Shown here: in pieces, positions 27,457 through 36,840 of the stretch
Layout of the letters: each line of letters begins with the position of its first letter
Numbering within the stretch: position 1 is the stretch's first letter
From: Pseudomonas marginalis
Lineage (GTDB): Bacteria > Pseudomonadota > Gammaproteobacteria > Pseudomonadales > Pseudomonadaceae
Direction: 5' to 3'
NCBI RefSeq assembly: GCF_900105325.1
Contig: NZ_FNSU01000003.1
Span: 3,981,501 to 4,045,500 of the forward strand
DNA: 64,000 bases
The notes under the pieces: model-generated
Databases searched by the model: none
What the model saw: only the letters and a program-made list of their open reading frames with translations
What the model was told of the DNA's origin: nothing
Made by a program: the position numbers and the translations under genes

Positions 27457-28632
27457 ATGTCTGGGCACACCCTCTCCCGCTTCATCCTCATCACCTGCAT
27501 CTCACTGATCAGCTTTTTCCCGATCAATATCCTGCTCCCGTCGTTCCCCGCCCTGTCCGCCCGGTTCGACACGCCCAGCGCAGACATCGCACTGTCCATC
27601 AGCCTGTTCACCCTGGTCTTTTCCATCTCCCAACTGCTCGCCGGTCCGCTTTCGGATAAATGGGGGCGCAAGGAAGTCCTGCTCGGCTGTATCACGCTGT
27701 CGATCCTCGGGGCGATAGGTTGCGCCATGGCGCCGGATTACCTGACCTTCCTGCTGTTTCGCACGGTCCAGGCCATGGGCTGCGGCTTCTTCGTACTGGG
27801 CCATGCACTGGTGGAAGACCTGTTCGACGAACAGGACCGAGCCCGGGTGCGCCTCTATTACATGACCCTGAGCGGCTCGTTTGTCGCGCTGTCACCGCTG
27901 ATCGGCTCCTGGCTGCAAACCACCTTCGACTGGCAAGGGAGCTTCTATGGGTTTGCGCTGATGGCATCGGGCATGTTGATCCATGCGCTCTGTATCCTGC
28001 CGTCGAAGTCCTCCAGCCCACACCGCGAACCGGTATCCATCATCGGCACACTCAAGGCCGTGGCGCGCAATCGGGACTTCCTGCGCTATTGGTGGATCGC
28101 CGCCCTGGTATTTGCCTGCTACTTCGCCTTGATCAGCGTGACGCCGCTGATTTTCATGGATGCGCTGAAGCTGTCCGAATACCAATATGCGCTGGTGCTG
28201 GTGGTGTACGGCCTGGCCTACCTGCTCGGCGGCGTTGCTGCCTCGTACCTGCAAAAACGCATGGCGCTGTCCCGGCAAATCAATATCGGTCTTGGACTAT
28301 TGCTCGTCGCGGGTGTGTTGCTGACGTTGATCATTATTTTTGAAGCCATCACCACCTTGACTCTGCTGATCCCGATACTGATCAGCGCCCTGGCCGTCAC
28401 CCTGGTTCGTCCGGCGGCGATTTCGGCGGCGATGCGGCTGTTCTCAAGGAGCGCGGGCACCGCTGCATCGGCCGGGAACAGCATCATGTTCCTCACGGCC
28501 GCCATCAGCAGTGCGGCCTTGGCACAAACCGGAACGCATCTGCTGCTGACCATCGCGGTCAGCTTCATCGTGTTCAGCCTCTGGGGCTGGTTGACTAATT
28601 TACGGAGCGGGCACTCACGCTTTCCCCTGTAG
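27457..28632 (+). CDS. MFS drug/metabolite transporter (Bcr/CflA-like)
   Basis: A 391-residue 12-span membrane protein. The motif between spans 2 and 3 is LAGPLSDKWGRKEVLL, and span 5 has the antiporter-like GSFVALSPLIGSWL, both typical of Bcr/CflA drug:H+ antiporters. The substrate is unknown. The stop codon (TAG, 28630-28632) lies inside a REPIN that begins at 28628, so the repeat supplies the end of the gene; a few C-terminal residues may have been altered. Confidence 0.85.
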   Translation: MSGHTLSRFILITCISLISFFPINILLPSFPALSARFDTPSADIALSISLFTLVFSISQLLAGPLSDKWGRKEVLLGCITLSILGAIGCAMAPDYLTFLLFRTVQAMGCGFFVLGHALVEDLFDEQDRARVRLYYMTLSGSFVALSPLIGSWLQTTFDWQGSFYGFALMASGMLIHALCILPSKSSSPHREPVSIIGTLKAVARNRDFLRYWWIAALVFACYFALISVTPLIFMDALKLSEYQYALVLVVYGLAYLLGGVAASYLQKRMALSRQINIGLGLLLVAGVLLTLIIIFEAITTLTLLIPILISALAVTLVRPAAISAAMRLFSRSAGTAASAGNSIMFLTAAISSAALAQTGTHLLLTIAVSFIVFSLWGWLTNLRSGHSRFPL

Positions 28633-28728
28633 GAGCGAGCTTGCTCGCGAAAAACTCATACACGACGCGGGCTACCTGATAGCGCTGCGTTATCGTTGAC
28701 GTTCTTCGCGAGCAAGCTCGCTCCTACA
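28628..28728. repeat. REPIN, 101 bp, overlapping the end of the MFS gene
   Basis: Same structure and length as 27263-27363, with only a few differences in the spacer (AACTCATACACGACG against AACGCATATACAACG). It ends 12 bases from the stop codon of the RAYT gene on the other strand. Confidence 0.85.
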
Positions 28729-28740
28729 AGTGAAGGTGCG

Positions 28741-29199
28741 TCATATCCAGATGGCATCCCATAGCGGGTACTGACCAATGTGCTCGACCAGACCAGCACG
28801 CAAAGGATTCGCGACGATATAGCGGGCCATTGCTTTCAAGTCCTCCTCACGACGCAGTGCCCGATCGAAATAGCCTTTTTGCCAAAGCGTCCCGTAGGAA
28901 CCCCTCGCACTGTTTATCGCGCGGGCACTTCGCGACTTGGTTATTCGCATCAACCTTGGCAAGTCGCCATTGTGCAGTTCGACCAGCCAATGAAAATGGT
29001 CAGGCATCACGACCCAGGCCAGCGAGGTAGCCTCACCGTCTTCCTGAGCTTTCCTGAATTCGCTGACGAGCAGGCGACCCGTGCGCCAGTCCTGAAAAAT
29101 TGATTGTCGTTGGTAGGTAACAGCCGTGATCAGGTACACGCGGCCCGATTCTGAATAGCGCCCGATGCGTAGCCGATAGGCATTTTGTTGCGTGGACAT
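28741..29199 (-). CDS. REP-associated tyrosine transposase (RAYT)
   Basis: A 152-residue Y1/HUH-type single-strand transposase starting MSTQQNAYRLRIGRY. The HUH motif is in VVMPDHFHWLVEL, and the C-terminal part has WQKGYFDRALRREEDL and YIVANPLRAGLV, typical of the TnpA-REP family. RAYTs are domesticated relatives of IS200/IS605 transposases, thought to spread REP sequences. REPINs lie on both sides (28628-28728 and 29291-29419), the usual setting. It appears intact. Confidence 0.92.
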   Translation of the reverse strand: MSTQQNAYRLRIGRYSESGRVYLITAVTYQRQSIFQDWRTGRLLVSEFRKAQEDGEATSLAWVVMPDHFHWLVELHNGDLPRLMRITKSRSARAINSARGSYGTLWQKGYFDRALRREEDLKAMARYIVANPLRAGLVEHIGQYPLWDAIWI

Positions 29200-29612
29200 T
29201 CCGTCGTCCTCTTCTGTGATTGGAAGAGAAACGGTAGGAGGCACAACATCCAAAGGCCTTTAAACAGTGGTTCTGAATATGTCTTGCCTGTGTAGTAGCG
29301 AGGGGGACGCCTAGTTCTTGCTCGCGAAAAACTCATCGGCGACACGAACTACCTGATAGCGCTGCGTTATCGTTTACGTTTTTCGCGAGCAAGAACTAGG
29401 CGTCCCCCTCGCTCCTACAGGAAGACGGTGTAGAATCGGCCCTATTCATCGCCAGTCATCCCCCGGCGGGTTTATGAGCTCAAGGCCAATGCGCACGGCG
29501 ATCCCGTCACGTTTGCGGCAACTTCCGGACACCAGTGCCATTTTTCGGGTGTTCCAGACGTCAATAGAAGCTCACTCCCCTTTGATACCGATTAGCCGCC
29601 CGGAGTGCTCCA
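29200..29612. other. 413-base gene-free stretch between RAYT and ilvD
   Basis: It holds the upstream region of the RAYT gene, a 129-bp REPIN variant (29291-29419, listed separately), and about 190 bases of ilvD leader. I see no credible coding sequence, RNA gene or attenuator hairpin with a leader peptide in the ilvD leader. GGAG at 29602-29605 is the likely ilvD ribosome binding site. Confidence 0.6.
29291..29419. repeat. REPIN variant, 129 bp, with a symmetric 14-bp insertion in both arms
   Basis: Compared with the 101-bp copies, GGGGACGCCTAGTT is inserted between CGAG and CTTGCTCGCG in the left arm, and the exact reverse complement is inserted at the mirror position of the right arm. The 28 extra bases account for the whole length difference. 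The arms remain inverted complements with one mismatch (TGTAGTAG against TGTAGGAG). Spacer CTACCTGATAGCGCTGCGTTATCG is shared with the other copies. Confidence 0.85.
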
Positions 29613-31454
29613 ATGCCTGATTACCGCTCGAAAACATCCACCCACGGCCGCAACATGGCCGGCGCCCGCGCACTGTGGCGTGCCACAGGGATGAAAGATG
29701 ACGACTTCAAGAAGCCGATCATTGCCATTGCCAACTCGTTCACCCAGTTCGTACCGGGCCACGTGCACCTCAAGGACCTGGGCCAACTGGTCGCCCGCGA
29801 GATCGAGCGCGCTGGCGGTGTAGCCAAGGAATTCAACACCATCGCCGTGGACGACGGCATCGCCATGGGCCATGACGGCATGCTGTACTCGCTGCCGAGC
29901 CGCGAGATCATCGCCGACTCCGTGGAGTACATGGTCAACGCCCACTGCGCCGACGCCATCGTGTGCATCTCGAACTGCGACAAGATCACCCCCGGCATGC
30001 TGATGGCCGCCCTGCGCCTGAACATCCCGGTGATCTTCGTCTCCGGCGGCCCGATGGAAGCCGGCAAGACCAAGCTCGCCTCCCATGGCCTGGACCTGGT
30101 CGACGCCATGGTCATCGCCGCCGATTCCAGCGCTTCTGACGAGAAGGTCGCGGAATACGAGCGCAGCGCCTGTCCGACCTGCGGGTCGTGCTCCGGCATG
30201 TTCACCGCCAACTCGATGAACTGCCTGGTCGAAGCCCTCGGCCTGGCATTACCGGGCAACGGTTCGACCCTGGCCACCCACAGCGACCGCGAACAGCTGT
30301 TCCTGCAGGCCGGCCGCACCATCGTCGAGCTGTGCAAGCGCTACTACGGCGAGAACGATGAGTCGGTATTGCCGCGCAATATCGCCAACTTCAAGGCGTT
30401 CGAAAACGCCATGACCCTGGACATCGCCATGGGCGGTTCCACCAACACCATCCTGCACTTGCTGGCTGCGGCCCAGGAAGCCGAGATCGATTTCGACCTG
30501 CGCGACATCGACCGTCTGTCCCGCCATGTGCCGCAACTGTGCAAGGTCGCGCCAAACATCCAGAAGTACCACATGGAAGACGTGCACCGCGCCGGCGGGA
30601 TCTTCTCGATCTTAGGCTCCCTGGCCCGTGGCGGCCTGCTGCACACCGACCTGCCGACCGTGCACAGCAAATCCCTGGCCGAAGGCATCGCCAAGTGGGA
30701 CATCACCCTGACTGACGATGAAGCCGTGCACACCTTCTTCAAGGCTGGCCCGGCCGGTATCCCGACCCAGACCGCGTTCAGCCAGTCGACCCGTTGGGAC
30801 ACCCTGGACGCCGACCGTGAAAACGGCTGCATCCGCAGTGTCGAGCACGCCTACTCCAAGGAAGGCGGCCTGGCCGTGCTGTACGGCAACATCGCCCTCG
30901 ACGGGTGCGTGGTGAAAACCGCCGGCGTGGATGAATCCATCCACGTCTTCGAAGGCCGCGCCAAGATCTACGAAAGCCAGGACAGCTCGGTTCGCGGCAT
31001 CCTCGCCGACGAAGTGAAAGAAGGCGACATCGTGATCATCCGCTACGAAGGCCCGAAAGGCGGCCCGGGTATGCAAGAGATGCTCTACCCGACGTCGTAC
31101 CTGAAGTCCAAGGGCCTGGGCAAAGCCTGCGCCCTGCTCACCGACGGCCGTTTCTCCGGCGGCACCTCGGGCCTGTCCATCGGCCACGCGTCACCTGAAG
31201 CCGCTGCCGGCGGTGCGATTGGCCTGGTGCAGGATGGAGACAAGGTCCTGATCGACATTCCGAACCGCTCGATCAACCTGTTGATCAGTGACGAAGAGCT
31301 GGCGGCACGCCGGGTCGAGCAGGACAAGAAAGGTTGGAAGCCGGTGGAGAAGCGTCCGCGCAAGGTCACGACCGCGTTGAAGGCCTATGCCCTGTTGGCG
31401 ACCAGTGCCGACAAGGGTGCGGTACGTAACAAGGCGATGCTGGATGGGCTGTAA
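29613..31454 (+). CDS. ilvD: Dihydroxy-acid dehydratase
   Basis: A 613-residue iron-sulfur enzyme that makes the 2-oxo acid precursors of valine, leucine and isoleucine. The cluster and substrate motifs CISNCDKITPGML and CPTCGSCSGMFTANSMN are present, as are GGSTNTILHLLAAA and DGRFSGGTSG. Length is normal. It ends in a clear terminator at 31474-31502. The IlvD-Edd family is shared with phosphogluconate dehydratase, but length and CDKITPG favour IlvD. Confidence 0.96.
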   Translation: MPDYRSKTSTHGRNMAGARALWRATGMKDDDFKKPIIAIANSFTQFVPGHVHLKDLGQLVAREIERAGGVAKEFNTIAVDDGIAMGHDGMLYSLPSREIIADSVEYMVNAHCADAIVCISNCDKITPGMLMAALRLNIPVIFVSGGPMEAGKTKLASHGLDLVDAMVIAADSSASDEKVAEYERSACPTCGSCSGMFTANSMNCLVEALGLALPGNGSTLATHSDREQLFLQAGRTIVELCKRYYGENDESVLPRNIANFKAFENAMTLDIAMGGSTNTILHLLAAAQEAEIDFDLRDIDRLSRHVPQLCKVAPNIQKYHMEDVHRAGGIFSILGSLARGGLLHTDLPTVHSKSLAEGIAKWDITLTDDEAVHTFFKAGPAGIPTQTAFSQSTRWDTLDADRENGCIRSVEHAYSKEGGLAVLYGNIALDGCVVKTAGVDESIHVFEGRAKIYESQDSSVRGILADEVKEGDIVIIRYEGPKGGPGMQEMLYPTSYLKSKGLGKACALLTDGRFSGGTSGLSIGHASPEAAAGGAIGLVQDGDKVLIDIPNRSINLLISDEELAARRVEQDKKGWKPVEKRPRKVTTALKAYALLATSADKGAVRNKAMLDGL

Positions 31455-31473
31455 GGGCTAACCGCCACACATG

Positions 31474-31502
31474 AAAATGCCCCGCTAAATGCGGGGCATT
31501 TT
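31474..31502. terminator. Bidirectional rho-independent terminator between ilvD and the TonB receptor gene
   Basis: AAAATGCCCCGC / GCGGGGCATTTT with a TAAAT loop and flanking A and T runs on both sides. It serves the convergent ilvD and receptor genes. Confidence 0.9.
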
Positions 31503-31517
31503 TATATCCGGATGTAA

Positions 31518-33959
31518 TCAGAACTGCGGTGTGTAGGTCATCGTAAACATCACATTACGCGGATCGCCGTAGTAGTTGCTGCCCCAGTTCGCGTTGTAGG
31601 CCGGGATGTAATACTTCTTGTCGAACAGGTTGTACAGGTTCGCCGCCACGGTGAATTCCTGATTGATCTTGTAAGCCACCCGTGAATCCCACAGCGCATT
31701 GCCCGGCACGCAGAAGGTGCGGTCGTAGGCTTCGGTGCTGCTTTGCGCGGTCACGCCGGCGCCGACACTGAACTTCTGCCAGTCACCCGGCAGTTGGTAA
31801 TCGCCCCAGACCTTGAGCAGGTGCTTGGGGGTCCAGGTGCTGAAGATCTTGCCTTCGTAGGTGTCGTCCTTGAGGAATTTTGTGGTGTTGTAGGTGTAAC
31901 TGGAGGCCAGTTGCAGGCCTGGCAGCACTTCACCGCTCAAGGTAGCTTCAAAGCCTTGGCTGCGGACTTTGCCCGAGGCGACCGAGCAGTACCAACCATT
32001 GCAGTTCATCGGCCCTTGCAGGTCCTGGACGCCACGGTTTTCCTGGTCGTAACGGAAGATGGCAAACGAGGTGTTGAGGCGACCCTCGGCCAACTCGCCC
32101 TTGATGCCCAGTTCGTAGTTTTTGCCTTCGATAGGTTTGAGCAACGAGCCGGAGGTGGTCAGGTTGGTTTGCGGCTCAAAGGCATCGGCATAGCTGGCAT
32201 AGGCCGACCATTGATCATTCAGGGCGTAGACCAGGCCTGCATACGGCGTGACCTTGCCGGTGGTTTGCGTGGTGCTTTTCTCGGCTGCGTTATACACACC
32301 GCCAAACCCGCCCTGGCCTATGTATGAATAGTCATACCAACTGGTGCGTGCACCGACGATCAGGGTCAGCGGGTCCAGGACTTTTACGCGCCAGGTGCCA
32401 TAGATGCCCTTCTGACGGATGTCATACCAGCTCTTGGAGGCAGCGCCGTCCCTGAACAATTGCGATGCGTCGCGCTGCGGGCGGTTGTGGTCGATGTTGA
32501 AGATATCCGCACCGGGATTTGACGCCCGAGCCCACTGGTCATTGGTGGTGAGTTTGGAATAGTTGGCACCCAGCACCATCTCCTGCTGCAAACCCAGCCC
32601 CTCGAACTTGCCGTTTACATACACATCGGCGCCGCGGCTCTTGGTATTGAAGTCGGTGATCCAGTCCACGTAGGGCACAGTGCCGCCGCCTACAGGGACG
32701 GTGTCCCATGTCGCCTGGTAGGTTGCGTCGTTGTGCTCGTCCATTGCCACCAGCGCCGCTTTCACCTTCCAGTCCTCGTTGAAGCGATGCTCGATATCGG
32801 CAAACACCTGGGTCTGGTTGTTGACATTACGGTTCCAACTGGCGCCAACGAAGGTCGAGCGCGACAGACCGATATCGCTGCCATCGGCGTAACGCGGCAG
32901 CGACATGAAGTTGGGGCGCGAGTGGCCTTTCTGGTTGCTGATGCCGACGCCGACGGTGGTATCGGGGCTGAAGTCGTAGTCCACGGCGCCGTAGACTGTC
33001 TGATTCCAGCCACCGACGTAATCGACAAACGAATCCGTAGTGTCGTAGTCAGCCACAAAACGGCCGCGCAACGTGCCTTCGGCGTTCAGCGGGCCGCCAG
33101 CATCCACTTGGGTACCGTAATGGTCCCATGAGCCCGCCTTGGCGGTGATGGTCACGGTCGGCGCCTGCTGACCGCGCTTGCGCACCAGGTTCATCGTGCC
33201 GCCGGGGCTGTTGGCGCCTTGCAGCAAGGCGGCCGGGCCGCGCAGGGTTTCGACGCGGTCGTAGATCGCCATGTTCTCGGTGAGGTAGCTGCCCAGCGTG
33301 TAGGTATTACGCGGGATGCCCACACCGTCGTATTGCAGGGTGCCGACTTCAAAACCACGGGAGAAGATGAACATGCCGGGGCCGGGAGATTTGGTCGCGG
33401 TCAGGCCGGGCGTGCGCTTGACCACCTCGGAGAGCTTGGTGGTGTTCTGGTCATCCATCTGCTTGCGGGTCATGACGCTGACCGATTGCGGGATGTCCTT
33501 GAGCTTTTGCTCGCCCTTGCCCAGGGTCACGGCGCCCGTGGTGTAGGAACCGCTGCCTTCAGTGGTCACGCCCAGGTGTTCGGCGCTGATGGTGGTGGCG
33601 CCGACTTCGATGGCAGAGCCTGTGTCCATGCGCTTTTCCAGGGTCACGGTGTCCGCGTTGATAAACGCCGCACTCAGCCCGGTACCGCCGAGCAGTTGCC
33701 CCAAGGCTTCGCGCTGGCCGAGGTTGCCTTTGACACCCGGCGACAGCACGCCCTGGGTCAACTCACCCGACACCAGCACCTGAACTCGCGTCACCGCCGA
33801 AAACGCCGCCAGCGCACCGTCCAGGCTTTGCCCTGCAATATCGAAACGGTAGGTCTGGGTCTGGGTGGTTTCGGCGGCCTGCAAATACAGCGGCGCAGTG
33901 CCACAGGCCATGGAAATGGCCAGTGCCAACAAGGACCGTGCGGCGAATCGATGTGCCAT
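31518..33959 (-). CDS. TonB-dependent siderophore receptor with signalling domain
   Basis: An 813-residue outer-membrane protein starting MAHRFAARSLLALAIS. After a signal peptide (to about AAE) comes a secretin/TonB short N-terminal signalling domain (FDIAGQSLDGALAAFSAVTRV), a plug (QSVSVMTRKQMDDQNT; LRGPAALLQGANSPGG), and a beta barrel ending in a terminal Phe (YTPQF). The signalling domain and the adjacent FecR and ECF sigma genes show that ligand binding is transmitted to transcription. It resembles ferric siderophore receptors; the ligand cannot be told. Confidence 0.93.
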   Translation of the reverse strand: MAHRFAARSLLALAISMACGTAPLYLQAAETTQTQTYRFDIAGQSLDGALAAFSAVTRVQVLVSGELTQGVLSPGVKGNLGQREALGQLLGGTGLSAAFINADTVTLEKRMDTGSAIEVGATTISAEHLGVTTEGSGSYTTGAVTLGKGEQKLKDIPQSVSVMTRKQMDDQNTTKLSEVVKRTPGLTATKSPGPGMFIFSRGFEVGTLQYDGVGIPRNTYTLGSYLTENMAIYDRVETLRGPAALLQGANSPGGTMNLVRKRGQQAPTVTITAKAGSWDHYGTQVDAGGPLNAEGTLRGRFVADYDTTDSFVDYVGGWNQTVYGAVDYDFSPDTTVGVGISNQKGHSRPNFMSLPRYADGSDIGLSRSTFVGASWNRNVNNQTQVFADIEHRFNEDWKVKAALVAMDEHNDATYQATWDTVPVGGGTVPYVDWITDFNTKSRGADVYVNGKFEGLGLQQEMVLGANYSKLTTNDQWARASNPGADIFNIDHNRPQRDASQLFRDGAASKSWYDIRQKGIYGTWRVKVLDPLTLIVGARTSWYDYSYIGQGGFGGVYNAAEKSTTQTTGKVTPYAGLVYALNDQWSAYASYADAFEPQTNLTTSGSLLKPIEGKNYELGIKGELAEGRLNTSFAIFRYDQENRGVQDLQGPMNCNGWYCSVASGKVRSQGFEATLSGEVLPGLQLASSYTYNTTKFLKDDTYEGKIFSTWTPKHLLKVWGDYQLPGDWQKFSVGAGVTAQSSTEAYDRTFCVPGNALWDSRVAYKINQEFTVAANLYNLFDKKYYIPAYNANWGSNYYGDPRNVMFTMTYTPQF

Positions 33960-34090
33960 GGATGGTGCTCCCCGGTGCAAAAAGTCTGTGATCGGCGCCG
34001 CACTACTTGAGAGTGCTTACTATTTACGCCTCAGTGATCAAGGACGAGTGCCTGGGGAGAAACCCTGAAAGTTTTTTCAAAAAGTTGCGA

Positions 34091-35047
34091 TTACGATGCC
34101 TTGCCTTCGCGCAACACCAGTAAATACGGGGTGTAGTGCTCGGCACGCAGGTTGAGGGTGTACTCCAGCGCTTTGATCACGGCTTCGGGTTTGTCGATTT
34201 CAAACACACCCGACACCACGCGGTTGCGCAGCGCATCACCTAGCACCAGAGTCTTGCCGGGCCAATAGCGATTCAACTCGCTCACCACTTCCGACAGCGG
34301 CTGCTGGCGGAACACCAGTTGCCGTTGGCGCCAGGCAAAGCCGCTGGCCGGGTCGAAAGCATGCACCTCGGCCAGGCGCTGGCCTTGATATTCCACGGCC
34401 CGCCCTGGCTCCAGGTACACCGGTTCACCGCTGCCGGCACTGACCTGCACCTTGCCCTGCGCCACCTGCACCCGCGTCTGCGCATCGCGCCGCGCAACGC
34501 TGAACTGTGTCCCGACCACCTTCACCCAGCCGTCGCCGGACTGCACCACGAAGGGCCGTGTCGGATCCTTGGTGACGTCGAAAAAGCCTTCGCCACGCAG
34601 CAAACGGATTTGCCGTTCGCCCCCGCTCAAGCGGATCTGCACCGCGCTGTCGGTGTTGAGTTGCAGGTGCGAGCCGTCGGCCAGTTCGATGCTGCGCGAC
34701 TCGCCGGTGCCGGTGGCGTAGTCCGCGCGCAGGCGATCGAGCCATGGCGTGTTCTGCACGGTAAGCCCCACGGCCAACAACACCGCCGCAGCACACGCCC
34801 AGCGCTGCCAGGCTCGCGCCGGTTTGCGCCAGGCGGCCTGTTCGGCGCGGCGAATCACCCGCGCAGGTTCGCGCAGGCCGCCGAGCATCGCCTGCACTTC
34901 CCGCCAGGCGTCATCCTGGGCCGGACCTTGCCCCAGCCAGGCGGCAAAGGCGTCCATGTCGGCCGGCGTCACGTCCTCGGCCTGCAGGCGGAAATACCAG
35001 CCGGACGCTTCGTCGAACAACACGTCGGCAGTGGAGGTGGCGGTCAT
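34091..35047 (-). CDS. FecR-type anti-sigma regulator
   Basis: A 318-residue protein with an N-terminal cytoplasmic sigma-binding region (AFAAWLGQGPAQDDAWREV), one membrane span near residue 85-100 (CAAAVLLAVGLTV), and a periplasmic FecR domain (GTQFSVARRDAQTRVQVAQGKV). I chose the ATG at 35047, which overlaps the sigma gene stop as ATGA. It relays the receptor's signal to the sigma factor encoded upstream. Confidence 0.9.
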   Translation of the reverse strand: MTATSTADVLFDEASGWYFRLQAEDVTPADMDAFAAWLGQGPAQDDAWREVQAMLGGLREPARVIRRAEQAAWRKPARAWQRWACAAAVLLAVGLTVQNTPWLDRLRADYATGTGESRSIELADGSHLQLNTDSAVQIRLSGGERQIRLLRGEGFFDVTKDPTRPFVVQSGDGWVKVVGTQFSVARRDAQTRVQVAQGKVQVSAGSGEPVYLEPGRAVEYQGQRLAEVHAFDPASGFAWRQRQLVFRQQPLSEVVSELNRYWPGKTLVLGDALRNRVVSGVFEIDKPEAVIKALEYTLNLRAEHYTPYLLVLREGKAS

Positions 35048-35577
35048 GAGCGACATCCTTGTTCATCGCAGGCAAGCCGCGTCTTGATGTACGCGCGGCA
35101 TTCAATCAAGGCGCGACGCAGTTGGTATTCCACACTGCGTGCCGTGATCGATAGACGTTCGCCGATCTCGCGATAGGAAAGTTCGTCGACATGATAAAGC
35201 AGGAAGATCTGCCGAGTCGCTGGGGGCAACGCCAGGATCGCATCCTGCATCAGTTGTTCCTGTTGGTAAGCGGCTAATTGCTCGTCGGCACCCGGATTGC
35301 TGCACGGCAGCTCTTCGCTGGGCTCGCCGGCGTCCAGGCGCTCACGGCGGATGGCCTGGCGCTGGTGATCGCGCACCAGGTTGCTGGCGATGGTGAAGAG
35401 GAAGGCTGGGAGGTTGTCGATCTTTTCGCCGCAGTCCATGCGAGCCAGGCGCAGGAACGACTCCTGAGTCAGGTCGGCGGCCACCTGGGCGCTGCCGGTG
35501 CGGCGAGTGACAAAGGCTTCGAGGGCTTTCTTCTGCTCCGCGAACAGGCGCGCGATCTGCGAATTCCAGGAGGGCAC
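35044..35577 (-). CDS. ECF sigma factor of the FecI type
   Basis: A 177-residue sigma factor. Region 2 has AADLTQESFLRLARMD and PAFLFTIASNLVRDHQRQA; region 4 has ELSYREIGERLSITARSVEYQLRRAL. It lies first in the order sigma, anti-sigma, receptor, all on one strand, and overlaps the anti-sigma start. It should direct transcription of the receptor gene when the siderophore is bound. The upstream bases near 35648-35662 only weakly resemble a Fur site. Confidence 0.92.
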   Translation of the reverse strand: MPSWNSQIARLFAEQKKALEAFVTRRTGSAQVAADLTQESFLRLARMDCGEKIDNLPAFLFTIASNLVRDHQRQAIRRERLDAGEPSEELPCSNPGADEQLAAYQQEQLMQDAILALPPATRQIFLLYHVDELSYREIGERLSITARSVEYQLRRALIECRAYIKTRLACDEQGCRS

Positions 35578-35695
35578 AGCACTACCTTGAGAAGAACGGA
35601 GGGTTCAGGAAGTGCGCACGCTAGCAGAGGATGAGATTGGTTCGCAATTGATATCTATTTTAGGCTGGGTTTTGTAGTGCTATTCAGACAGCCAT

Positions 35696-35760
35696 CGGGG
35701 GCAAGCCCCCTCCCACCTTTTGATGTGTGAACACCTTAAAAATGTGGGAGCTGGCTTGCC
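35696..35760. repeat. Pair of inverted REP arms
   Basis: GGGGGCAAGCCCCCTCCCAC on the left and GTGGGAGCTGGCTTGCC on the right, about 30 bases apart, form a REP pair of the GTGGGAGGGGGC class between the sigma gene and the phosphatase gene. The right arm has diverged. Confidence 0.55.
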
Positions 35761-35781
35761 TGGAATGCAGGCGACTCGGTG

Positions 35782-36840
35782 TTACTGAATCTCGTCAGGC
35801 TTGACGATCACCCAGTTCTTGTCCGCCGTCACCGGCAACCCTTCCTTGGCTTGCGCCGCTGCATGCTTGGCGATCATGCCGTTGAGTTGGGTCATGTATT
35901 TGTCCTTGCGGTTGATCCACAGGTGGATGCCGCCCTTGGCCACGTCCACATCGTGGAACAGCATGTAGCCGTCGCTGGTCGGCGTATCGCCGCCGACGAT
36001 CACCGGTTTTTTCCATTCGTCGATGTAGGTGAGGATCGCCGCGTGCTTGCCGGCCATCCAGGTCGCCGGGGTCCACAGGTAGGGGGTCAGTTCCAGGCCG
36101 AGGTTGGCTTTTTCGTCGTATTTGCCGGCGGCGATCTGTTTACGTGCGGTGGTCAGTTCGCCGGTGTTGCGGTCCTTGAGCAAGGTCGTCACGCCGATGA
36201 CATTCTCGGGTTTGACGTTGTAGCCGTACTTCGGATCGGCGGCGACCATGCGCACCAGTTCTTCCGACGCGGCGGTCATCACGTACACCTCGATGCCGTT
36301 TTCCATCAGCTTGTTGTACAGCTCGGCCTGGCCGGTGAAGACCTTCGGCGGTTGTACCTCGGACTGCTTGACCACGTCGCCTTCAAAATAGCTGACCGGC
36401 ACCGCTTTGCCGGAGGCCATCAGTTCATCCACCTGGACCTTGAGTTCCTTGAGGGTAAAGCCGGAAAACACCTGCGCAACCCACGGGTAGCAAACCATGT
36501 CGTCGACTTCGCAAAGGCGGTAGTAGTAACTGAACAGACTTTCCTTATGGTCGGCGGTGTCTTTGAACGGCATCAGCTTGAGCGACGGGTCGAGGCTGTC
36601 GCGGGTGATCAGGCCCTTGTTTTCCATGTAGGGCAGCAGGGATTCTTCGAGGTCGTAGCGGTAGCTGGTGTTGTCCATGTCGAACACCGCAAAGTTACCC
36701 TTGTTGGCGTTGGCGGCGATCATCTCGTTCAGTTGTTTGGCGGCGGGTGCCGGCCAATGTTTCAACTCGGTTGCGGCGAACGCCTGGCTGGCGAGTCCGA
36801 GGCAGAATGCGGCGGCTAGTAATTTCGGCGCGAGCTTCAT
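35782..36840 (-). CDS. pchP: Phosphorylcholine phosphatase (HAD superfamily)
   Basis: A 352-residue secreted HAD phosphatase. A signal peptide (MKLAPKLLAAAFCLGLASQAFA) is followed by AVFDMDNTSYRYDLEE, the HAD motif I with the nucleophile Asp. MTAASEELVRMVA and VGGDTPTSDGYM are motifs II and IV. The architecture and length match the P. aeruginosa periplasmic enzyme that releases choline from phosphorylcholine. The function is from family similarity. Confidence 0.82.
   Translation of the reverse strand: MKLAPKLLAAAFCLGLASQAFAATELKHWPAPAAKQLNEMIAANANKGNFAVFDMDNTSYRYDLEESLLPYMENKGLITRDSLDPSLKLMPFKDTADHKESLFSYYYRLCEVDDMVCYPWVAQVFSGFTLKELKVQVDELMASGKAVPVSYFEGDVVKQSEVQPPKVFTGQAELYNKLMENGIEVYVMTAASEELVRMVAADPKYGYNVKPENVIGVTTLLKDRNTGELTTARKQIAAGKYDEKANLGLELTPYLWTPATWMAGKHAAILTYIDEWKKPVIVGGDTPTSDGYMLFHDVDVAKGGIHLWINRKDKYMTQLNGMIAKHAAAQAKEGLPVTADKNWVIVKPDEIQ

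Noticed and set aside
27263..29419. Repeats that might be taken as a CRISPR array
   Set aside because: Copies are inverted pairs of about 100 bp with shared spacers, tied to a RAYT gene, so they are REPINs.
35640..35665. Fur box upstream of the ECF sigma gene
   Set aside because: TGATATCTATTTTAG matches only loosely the 7-1-7 pattern, so it is mentioned but not listed as a site.
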